Source of the DNA: an uncultured Clostridia bacterium
GTDB taxonomy: Bacteria; Bacillota; Clostridia; UBA1381
Direction: 5' to 3'
Length of the DNA stretch: 12,213 bases
Assembly: GCA_905235885.1 (NCBI GenBank)
Contig: CAJONM010000037.1
Coordinates: forward strand, 1 to 12,213
A program made the position numbers and the translations under genes. Every line of letters begins with the position of its first letter. Position 1 is the first letter of the stretch. This document shows, one piece after another, positions 1 to 5,441 of this stretch. Below the pieces are notes generated by a model. That model had not been told where the DNA came from and did not search any database. It saw only the letters and a list, made by a program, of their open reading frames with translations.

Positions 1-22
1 AAAAAAAGCCTTATTTTAAGGC
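1..22 (-). terminator. Intrinsic terminator reading leftwards
   Basis: On the minus strand a 6-bp stem GCCTTA/TAAGGC with a 3-nt loop is followed directly by at least seven T residues. The plus strand has no U-run after the same stem, so the orientation is leftward. No convincing minus-strand gene ends here, so the transcript it stops is unknown. It may block antisense or readthrough transcription, or it may close an unrecognised minus-strand RNA. Confidence 0.6.
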
Positions 23-95
23 AAAATTCGATATTTTTCTTGTTTTAATACTTCTAAAGATTATGGTGCTACTCTCTAAAGACGGGAATATTTTA

Positions 96-228
96 TGCGT
101 GTTTTCAAGCGCCGATATGGCTGCACGCCGAAAGAATACAGGGCAAAATGCAGGTAAGACCTTAGCCAAAAATCTTGTCGTGACAACGCATTTCCTGCTT
201 CGGGAATGCGTATGACCTGAGCTTTTTT
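96..228 (+). ncRNA. Candidate structured RNA ending in a U-run (function unknown)
   Basis: Several nested pairings can be drawn on the plus strand. GCGTG near 96-100 pairs with CACGC near 124-128 around an inner GCC-gatat-GGC hairpin. CAGGT at 151-155 pairs with ACCTG at 215-219 and encloses a palindromic TTGTCGTGACAA (175-186) and a 10-bp hairpin at 186-211. The long hairpin has a G-U wobble on the plus strand but a C-A mismatch on the minus strand, which favours a plus-strand RNA. Six U residues at 223-228 follow the closing helix, like an intrinsic terminator. I do not recognise a known riboswitch. This is drawn by eye, and the 5' end is not defined. Confidence 0.33.
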
Positions 229-250
229 GTTCTCTATTCACAAAAAAGCT
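220..250. repeat. 10-bp inverted repeat touching the -35 box
   Basis: AGCTTTTTTG (220-229) is repeated in reverse complement as CAAAAAAGCT (241-250), separated by 11 bp. The right arm ends on the first base of the -35 hexamer of the following promoter. It could be an operator for a regulator of the polysaccharide operon, or part of the termination structure of the RNA upstream. The AT-rich arms make a chance match possible. Confidence 0.45.
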
Positions 251-278
251 TGCAATCTTTATTGTTGTGTGATAGAAT
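250..278 (+). promoter_or_regulatory. Housekeeping promoter of the nucleotide-sugar operon
   Basis: TTGCAA (250-255) and TAGAAT (273-278) are separated by exactly 17 bp. Each hexamer matches the consensus in most positions. Transcription would start near 285, giving a leader of only about 30 nt before the chosen start codon at 316. The same TTGCAA-N17 arrangement is used upstream of the SRP RNA gene in this window. Confidence 0.7.
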
Positions 279-315
279 AAACATATATGTGTGATCGAGA
301 ATGGGGATAGAGACA

Positions 316-2226
316 ATGAAAAAAGCAATATACGGTGATGAGATCAATTATAAGCGCAAGGTGGGCAGCATTTTCAGAAATCGAAATCTGCTTGTTTTGG
401 ATGTGCTTATTGTCTTTGTCTCATATTTCATGACAACTCTGTTGATACATAATATATATGATACTATGGAAATATTTCTACAGAATATAATAGCGGTGGG
501 ATTTGCCGCTGCGGTGTTTATCGCGGCGCTGTTCGCATTCAATATGTATCGTATAATGTGGGTATTTGCCGGTACAAGGGATTACGGCAAGCTTGGAATA
601 GCCTGTGCGGTAGCATGTATACCGTCTATAGCGTTCAATGAGATGTTCTATAGAACATTCTTTTTCTTCAAGCTGAGCTTTTTTGCGGTCGTTATAGCAA
701 GTATGCTTATAATAGCGCTGCGAATGATAGTTCGCGCGATACACACAATGTATTCGGCAAGAATGACAGCAGATAAGAACAGTAAGCGTCTTATGATAGT
801 CGGCGCCGGAACATCGGCTGCGTTGATACTAAGGGATATAGCAAGCAATATCCACCTTAACTACACAGTAGTATGTTTTGCAGATGATGATGAAAATAAG
901 AAAAATGCCATAGTCAACGGCGTCAGAGTAATGGGTACGCGCTATGACATAGTGCGGCTTGCAAAAGAGCTTGAAATAGATGAGATCATGATAGCAATGC
1001 CCTCGGCAACGCTTGAGGACAGGAAGCAGATAATAGAGATCTGCAACGAAACAGACTGTACTGTAAAAATAATGCCGAGCATGGATCAGATGCTTCATGA
1101 CGGGACGGATGTAATAAGCCAGATACGGAAGGTAAACATAGAGGACTTGCTTGCAAGAGAACCGATAAAATTAGATAATGCAGAGATAGGCGGTTACATA
1201 AGAAATAAGCGTGTACTTGTAACCGGCGGTGGAGGCTCAATAGGATCGGAGCTATGCCGTCAGATAATGAATTTCAAACCGAAGATATTAATAGTCCTTG
1301 ACATATACGAGAACAATGCGTATGACCTACAGATGGAGCTTAACCGTAAATATCCGCTCAATAAGCCTGAGGTGGTGATAGCGTCCGTTCGTGATATGGA
1401 CAGGCTGGAGGACATATTTGAAAAATATGACCCGCACATTGTGTTCCACACAGCGGCGCACAAGCATGTACCGCTGATGGAGGACAGCCCGGGCGAGGCG
1501 ATCAAGAACAATGTATTCGGAACATATAATCTTGTCCGATGCGCAGATAAGTACGATACAAAGAAATTCATTATGATCTCAACGGATAAAGCGGTCAACC
1601 CGACAAATGTAATGGGAGCGACGAAGCGTATCTGTGAAATGGTAGTGCAGACGGCGCAGCATAACAGCAAGACGGAGTTTGTGTGTGTCCGCTTTGGAAA
1701 TGTGCTTGGCTCAAACGGCAGTGTCATCCCACTGTTTAAGAAGCAGATAGAAAACGGCGGCCCCGTAACGGTAACGGACAAGCGTATAACGCGCTTCTTT
1801 ATGACGATACCTGAGGCGTCGCAGCTGGTGCTTCAGGCGGCAAGCTATGCAAAGGGCGGCGAGATATTTGTCCTTGACATGGGTAAGCCTGTGAGGATAT
1901 ATGATCTGGCGAAAAACCTCATAAGACTTTCGGGACTGAGAGTCGGTGAGGACATAGATATCGTTGAGGTCGGCTTGCGTCCGGGCGAAAAGCTCTATGA
2001 GGAGCTTTTGATGGACGAGGAAGGCTTAACCAACACAAGCCATAACAAGATATTTATCGGCAAGCCGATAAATATAGAGAAGTCTCAGCTTGACGCAATG
2101 CTTGACAAACTCAGAAAAGCGGCTGAAAGCGACAACAACGAGCTTATCAAGGACGCGGTCGCAGAGGCAGTGCCTACATATGTAAGAAAGAAGCAGGAAC
2201 CGGTCAAGGAAATGGCACCGGCGTAA
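316..2226 (+). CDS. Membrane-anchored nucleotide-sugar 4,6-dehydratase (CapD/WbpM family polysaccharide biosynthesis protein)
   Basis: This is a large two-domain member of the extended SDR family that acts on UDP-linked sugars such as UDP-GlcNAc. It makes a 4-keto-6-deoxy intermediate for surface glycans. Residue numbers here count from an upstream ATG at 301. About four hydrophobic segments lie between residues 30 and 145. A first Rossmann-like domain begins at KRLMIVGAG (about 163), and the catalytic SDR domain begins at TGGGGSIGSEL (308-318). The ISTDK motif (Ser427) and MGATK (Met438, Lys442) give a Ser-Met-Lys triad instead of Ser-Tyr-Lys, as known for long WbpM-type enzymes. GLRPGEKLYEELL near the C-terminus is conserved in the family. 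I chose the start at 316 because GGGGA (303-307) lies 8 nt upstream; ATG 301 has no good ribosome binding site. The next gene follows within 25 nt. The family is certain; the exact sugar substrate is not. Confidence 0.93.
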   Translation: MKKAIYGDEINYKRKVGSIFRNRNLLVLDVLIVFVSYFMTTLLIHNIYDTMEIFLQNIIAVGFAAAVFIAALFAFNMYRIMWVFAGTRDYGKLGIACAVACIPSIAFNEMFYRTFFFFKLSFFAVVIASMLIIALRMIVRAIHTMYSARMTADKNSKRLMIVGAGTSAALILRDIASNIHLNYTVVCFADDDENKKNAIVNGVRVMGTRYDIVRLAKELEIDEIMIAMPSATLEDRKQIIEICNETDCTVKIMPSMDQMLHDGTDVISQIRKVNIEDLLAREPIKLDNAEIGGYIRNKRVLVTGGGGSIGSELCRQIMNFKPKILIVLDIYENNAYDLQMELNRKYPLNKPEVVIASVRDMDRLEDIFEKYDPHIVFHTAAHKHVPLMEDSPGEAIKNNVFGTYNLVRCADKYDTKKFIMISTDKAVNPTNVMGATKRICEMVVQTAQHNSKTEFVCVRFGNVLGSNGSVIPLFKKQIENGGPVTVTDKRITRFFMTIPEASQLVLQAASYAKGGEIFVLDMGKPVRIYDLAKNLIRLSGLRVGEDIDIVEVGLRPGEKLYEELLMDEEGLTNTSHNKIFIGKPINIEKSQLDAMLDKLRKAAESDNNELIKDAVAEAVPTYVRKKQEPVKEMAPA

Positions 2227-2249
2227 TGGTAAATACAAAGGATGATAAA

Positions 2250-3269
2250 ATGGGTAATATATTAGTAACGGGAGCCGCCGGATTTATCGGTGCGTTTTTA
2301 TCAAAGAAACTGTTAGAATGCGGAAAGACGATCATCGGTATTGACAACTGCAATGATTATTATGATGTGAGCCTGAAGGAAGCTCGTTTGCAAATGCTTT
2401 CAAAATATGACAAGTTCACATTTATAAAGATGGACATTGCAGATAAACAGGCGCTCGATGATCTGTTTGCCAAATATAAGTTTGATATCGTGGTAAATCT
2501 TGCCGCGCAGGCAGGAGTGCGATACAGCATAGAAAATCCGCAGGCATATATCAATTCAAATATGATCGGATTTTTCAATATTCTCGAAGCGTGTCGTGCC
2601 AATCCTGTAAAGCACCTCGTATACGCATCCTCAAGCTCGGTATACGGCGCGAATAAGAAGGTGCCGTTTTCAACGGATGATATGGTAGATAATCCCGTGA
2701 GCTTGTATGCGGCAACAAAAAAATCAAACGAGCTGATGGCGCATTGCTATTCTAAGCTTTACAGTATCCCGACAACGGGACTGAGGTTTTTTACAGTATA
2801 TGGACCGATGGGAAGACCCGATATGGCTTATTTTGGGTTTACGAACAAGCTCAGAAAAGGCGAAACGATAAAAATATTCAATTACGGAAACTGTGAGCGT
2901 GACTTTACATATGTTGACGACATAGTAGAGGGGATCATACGCGTCATGGACAAGCCTCCGTTCGTAAAAACGGGTGAGGACGGACTGCCCGTACCGCCGT
3001 ATGCGATATATAACATAGGCGGTGGCAGACCGGAAAACCTGTTGGAATTTGTTGACATTTTGCAACAGGAGCTTATCCGCGCAGGTGTTCTGCCGGAGGA
3101 TTACGACTTTGACGCACACAAGGAGCTTGTGCCGATGCAGCCGGGCGATGTGCCTGTGACATACGCGGACACAAAGGCACTTGAACGTGATATGGGCTAC
3201 AGACCCACAACCACGCTGCGTGAGGGTCTGAAACAATTTGCACAATGGTATAAGGAGTTTTATCTATGA
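2250..3269 (+). CDS. UDP-glucuronate 4-epimerase (NAD-dependent epimerase/dehydratase)
   Basis: This predicted cytoplasmic SDR enzyme interconverts UDP-glucuronate and UDP-galacturonate. From ATG 2250 the protein is 339 residues. The NAD-binding GAAGFIG lies near the N-terminus, SSSSVYG at 127-133, and the active-site Y153-A-A-T-K157. The stretches GVRYSIENPQAYI, TTGLRFFTVYGP and RDFTYVDDIVEGI are typical of the glucuronate 4-epimerase group rather than plain GalE. I chose ATG 2250 because AAAGGA (2237-2242) sits 7 nt upstream; the earlier ATG at 2226 overlaps the previous stop codon and has no well-placed site. The 3' end overlaps ugd by 4 nt (ATGA), so translation is probably coupled. The neighbouring ugd makes its substrate, which supports the assignment. 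Another uronic-acid or hexose epimerase remains possible. Confidence 0.88.
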   Translation: MGNILVTGAAGFIGAFLSKKLLECGKTIIGIDNCNDYYDVSLKEARLQMLSKYDKFTFIKMDIADKQALDDLFAKYKFDIVVNLAAQAGVRYSIENPQAYINSNMIGFFNILEACRANPVKHLVYASSSSVYGANKKVPFSTDDMVDNPVSLYAATKKSNELMAHCYSKLYSIPTTGLRFFTVYGPMGRPDMAYFGFTNKLRKGETIKIFNYGNCERDFTYVDDIVEGIIRVMDKPPFVKTGEDGLPVPPYAIYNIGGGRPENLLEFVDILQQELIRAGVLPEDYDFDAHKELVPMQPGDVPVTYADTKALERDMGYRPTTTLREGLKQFAQWYKEFYL

Positions 3270-4498
3270 AAATTGCAGTAGCGGGAACGGGATATGTAGG
3301 ACTTTCCATAGCGGTGCTTCTGGCACAGCATCATAAAGTAACGGCGGTGGACATCATACCGGAGAAGGTCGAGCTTATAAATAACAGAAAGTCACCTATA
3401 CAGGATGAATACATAGAAAAGTATCTGAATGAAAAAGAGCTTGATCTTACGGCAACTCTTGACGCAGAGGCTGCATATAAGGATGCGGACTTTGTAGTTA
3501 TCGCCGCGCCTACAAACTATGACAGCAGAAAAAACTTTTTTGACACCTCAGCATTGGAAACGGTGATCGATTTGGTCATGAAGTATAATCCGGACGCTGT
3601 TATGGTAATAAAATCGACCATCCCTGTAGGCTATACTGCTCATATCAGGGAAAAGACGGGCAGCAGAAATATCATATTCAGCCCCGAATTTTTGCGCGAG
3701 AGCAAGGCTCTGTACGATAACCTCTATCCGAGCCGTATCATCGTTGGAACAGATATGCACGATAAGAGGCTTGTAAATGCGGCGCACACATTTGCAAAGC
3801 TTTTGCAAGAGGGAGCGATAAAAGAGGATATAGACACTCTCTTTATGGGCTTTACGGAAGCGGAAGCGGTAAAACTGTTCGCAAACACATATCTGGCTCT
3901 GAGAGTATCGTATTTTAATGAGCTTGACACCTATGCCGAGATGAAAGGCCTTGACACCAAGCAGATCATAGACGGCGTATGTCTTGATCCTCGTATCGGG
4001 GGTCATTATAACAATCCGTCATTCGGATACGGCGGCTATTGTCTGCCGAAGGATACGAAGCAGCTTTTGGCAAACTACAATGATGTGCCGCAGGATATGA
4101 TGTCGGCGATCGTGCAGTCGAACCGCACAAGAAAAGACTTTATAGCAGATCGCGTTCTTGAAATAGCCGGCGCATATGAAGCGAATGAAGGTTGGAATAC
4201 GGAAAAGGAGAAAGAGGTTGTTGTTGGCGTGTATCGTCTTACAATGAAGAGCAATTCCGACAACTTCCGTCAAAGCTCGATACAGGGGGTAATGAAGCGT
4301 ATCAAGGCAAAGGGCGCGACATTGATAATATACGAGCCGACCTTAGAGGATGGCAGCACATTTTTCGGAAGCAGGGTAGTGAACGATCTTGACGCGTTCA
4401 AGGCGCAAAGCGGCGCGATAATCGCAAACCGCTACGATGCCGCGCTTGATGATGTCGAGGATAAGGTATATACGCGCGATATATTCAGGCGAGACTAA
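3266..4498 (+). CDS. ugd: UDP-glucose 6-dehydrogenase
   Basis: It oxidises UDP-glucose to UDP-glucuronate with two NAD+, supplying the epimerase encoded just upstream. The protein is 410 residues, normal for the short bacterial form. Visible motifs are the N-terminal dinucleotide site GTGYVG (7-12), IKSTIPVGYT, FSPEFLRE, the central helix EAEAVKLFANTYLALR, and GYGGYCLPKD with the catalytic cysteine at residue 259. The C-terminal UDP-binding domain contains YRLTMKSNSDNFR and ends in DKVYTRDIFRRD, as in close family members. AAGGAG (3252-3257) lies 8 nt before the ATG, inside the previous gene. I see no clear hairpin terminator after the stop codon, so readthrough into the rubrerythrin gene is possible. 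Confidence 0.96.
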   Translation: MKIAVAGTGYVGLSIAVLLAQHHKVTAVDIIPEKVELINNRKSPIQDEYIEKYLNEKELDLTATLDAEAAYKDADFVVIAAPTNYDSRKNFFDTSALETVIDLVMKYNPDAVMVIKSTIPVGYTAHIREKTGSRNIIFSPEFLRESKALYDNLYPSRIIVGTDMHDKRLVNAAHTFAKLLQEGAIKEDIDTLFMGFTEAEAVKLFANTYLALRVSYFNELDTYAEMKGLDTKQIIDGVCLDPRIGGHYNNPSFGYGGYCLPKDTKQLLANYNDVPQDMMSAIVQSNRTRKDFIADRVLEIAGAYEANEGWNTEKEKEVVVGVYRLTMKSNSDNFRQSSIQGVMKRIKAKGATLIIYEPTLEDGSTFFGSRVVNDLDAFKAQSGAIIANRYDAALDDVEDKVYTRDIFRRD

Positions 4499-4525
4499 AC
4501 GCGATATTCCCATATGTCCTTAATT

Positions 4526-4580
4526 TTGTATTTACTGTATATAAATGGGGCATAATAGAAATAAATTTATTACAAGGAGG
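4526..4580 (+). promoter_or_regulatory. Possible rubrerythrin promoter, palindrome and strong ribosome binding site
   Basis: CATAAT (4551-4556) is a plausible -10 box. The best -35 candidate, TTGTAT (4526-4531), is 19 bp away, which is longer than ideal. A perfect 12-bp palindrome AATAAATTTATT (4560-4571) lies at or just after the expected start of transcription, where a repressor could bind. AAGGAGG (4574-4580) is a full-strength ribosome binding site 8 nt before the ATG. The ribosome binding site is sure; the promoter and operator roles are guesses. Confidence 0.38.
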
Positions 4581-4588
4581 ATATCAAT

Positions 4589-5122
4589 ATGAAGTATGCA
4601 GGCACGCAAACGGAAAAAAATCTGAGAGCCGCATTTTCCGGCGAGTCAGAAGCGAGGAACAAGTACACCTATTTTGCGTCAAAAGCAAAGAAGGAAGGCT
4701 TTGAGCAGATCGCGGCACTGTTTTTGAAAACGGCTGAAAATGAAAAAGAACACGCAAAAATGTGGTTCAAGGAATTAAATGGCATAGGCAATACAGCCGA
4801 TAACCTTAAAGCGGCAGCCGATGGCGAAAATTATGAATGGACAGATATGTACGAGGGCTTTGCCAAAACAGCCGAGGAAGAGGGCTTTACCGAGCTTGCT
4901 GCGAAATTCCGCATGGTGGGAGCGATAGAAAAGCATCATGAGGAACGCTACAGAGCATTGCTCAATAATGTACAGATGCAGCAGGTATTTGAAAAGAGCG
5001 AGGTCAAGGTATGGGAGTGCAGAAATTGCGGACACATAGTAGTCGGCACAAAGGCACCGGATGTATGTCCTGTATGCGCTCATCCGCAGGCGTATTTTGA
5101 GGTAAATGCGGAAAATTATTAA
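4589..5122 (+). CDS. rbr: Rubrerythrin
   Basis: This cytoplasmic non-haem iron peroxidase reduces hydrogen peroxide and protects anaerobes from oxidative stress. The 177-residue protein has the standard layout: an N-terminal ferritin-like four-helix domain and a C-terminal rubredoxin-like domain. The diiron ligand motifs are visible as E19 in SGESEARN, E52 and H55 in an ExxH, the TAEEEGF segment near 94-100, and E114/H117 in EKHHEERY. Four rubredoxin cysteines (C134, C137, C150, C153) form two CxxC pairs. It stands alone, with its own ribosome binding site and a strong terminator, between a sugar-nucleotide operon and the SRP RNA gene. Control by a peroxide sensor such as PerR is common for this family, but no clear PerR box is seen. 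Confidence 0.97.
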   Translation: MKYAGTQTEKNLRAAFSGESEARNKYTYFASKAKKEGFEQIAALFLKTAENEKEHAKMWFKELNGIGNTADNLKAAADGENYEWTDMYEGFAKTAEEEGFTELAAKFRMVGAIEKHHEERYRALLNNVQMQQVFEKSEVKVWECRNCGHIVVGTKAPDVCPVCAHPQAYFEVNAENY

Positions 5123-5142
5123 ACAGATAAATATTACCATGG

Positions 5143-5178
5143 AAAAATCCCATTGTATCGATATGCAATGGGATTTTT
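5143..5178 (+). terminator. Rho-independent terminator after rubrerythrin
   Basis: AAAAATCCCATTG (5143-5155) pairs perfectly with CAATGGGATTTTT (5166-5178), a 13-bp stem with a 10-nt loop, 20 nt after the rbr stop codon. The five T residues form the U-run on the plus strand. The matching A-run on the left arm would let it work in both directions. It separates rbr from the SRP RNA promoter. Confidence 0.88.
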
Positions 5179-5201
5179 CGTATGGATATTTAAAATAATG
5201 C

Positions 5202-5230
5202 TTGCAATTTATCTTCATATGTAGTATAAT
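5202..5230 (+). promoter_or_regulatory. Strong promoter of the SRP RNA gene and probably the dnaX operon
   Basis: TTGCAA (5202-5207) and a perfect TATAAT (5225-5230) are spaced by 17 bp. The predicted start at about 5237 coincides with the first paired bases of the SRP RNA, which independently supports both calls. No other promoter is evident before the genes downstream, so this one probably drives them by readthrough. Confidence 0.85.
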
Positions 5231-5236
5231 ATGGTT

Positions 5237-5346
5237 GGCTATACGGGCGAGCCCGCGCGATTTCGTGCTGTGAACCGTGTCAGATGGGGAACCAAGCAGC
5301 ACTAAGCGGATCTCGGAATGTGTTGCGGTGACCTCGCCTATAGCTG
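5237..5346 (+). ncRNA. ffs: Signal recognition particle RNA (small, 4.5S-like)
   Basis: This is the RNA core of the SRP, which with Ffh brings nascent membrane proteins to the translocon. The hallmark tip is present: UCAG at 5280-5283, a UGG/CCA stem (5285-5287, 5292-5294) capped by a GGAA tetraloop (5288-5291), then AGCAGCACUAAGCGG. The two ends pair: GCTATA (5238-5243) with TATAGC (5339-5344) and GGCGAG (5246-5251) with CTCGCC (5333-5338), so the hairpin is closed at about 110 nt. It therefore lacks the Alu domain found in the long SRP RNAs of Bacillus and some clostridia. Position upstream of dnaX is typical of Bacillota. The ends are inferred from pairing and promoter distance. Confidence 0.92.
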
Positions 5347-5391
5347 TTTATATTTGTAATATACAGATTTCGGTTTCAATCCGTAAATGCA

Positions 5392-5415
5392 GTCCGCCGA
5401 AATGCGGACATTTTT
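5392..5415 (+). terminator. Hairpin with U-run between ffs and dnaX (terminator or attenuator)
   Basis: GTCCGC (5392-5397) and GCGGAC (5404-5409) form a 6-bp GC-rich stem with a 6-nt loop, followed by A and five T residues. It lies 46 nt after the end of the SRP RNA and 27 nt before the dnaX start codon. As there is no further promoter for dnaX, it most likely terminates most SRP transcripts and lets a fraction through. Confidence 0.65.
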
Positions 5416-5441
5416 CATATATTACAGAGAGTAGGTGGAAT

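Noticed and set aside
130..160. ACAGGGCAAA resembling part of a c-di-GMP-I riboswitch
   Set aside because: The rest of the riboswitch core, including the tetraloop-receptor half with GGGACGCAAAGCC, is absent.
63..215. 50-codon plus-strand open frame starting at ATG 63, open back to the window start
   Set aside because: No Shine-Dalgarno sequence lies before the ATG, the product resembles nothing I recognise, and the same bases explain RNA pairing better. A conserved homologue in databases would reverse this.
301..315. Upstream ATG at 301 as start of the CapD-like gene
   Set aside because: There is no well-placed ribosome binding site before it, whereas GGGGA lies 8 nt before ATG 316, and MKKA is the more usual type of start. 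It remains possible.
11..328. 105-codon open frame on the minus strand across the leader
   Set aside because: Its composition is not protein-like, it has no good ribosome binding site, and it overlaps the promoter and first codons of the plus-strand operon. The leader is equally open in other frames, so openness alone means little.
1260..1781. 173-codon minus-strand open frame inside the CapD-like gene
   Set aside because: It lies wholly opposite a strongly conserved catalytic domain. It is a codon-bias shadow without its own signals.
4470..4512. Repeated CGCGATAT around the ugd stop codon
   Set aside because: Only 8 bp, one copy inside conserved coding sequence; likely chance.
4822..5302. 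Long minus-strand open frame across rbr, its terminator and the SRP RNA
   Set aside because: It crosses a terminator hairpin, a promoter and a structured RNA, which a real gene would not.
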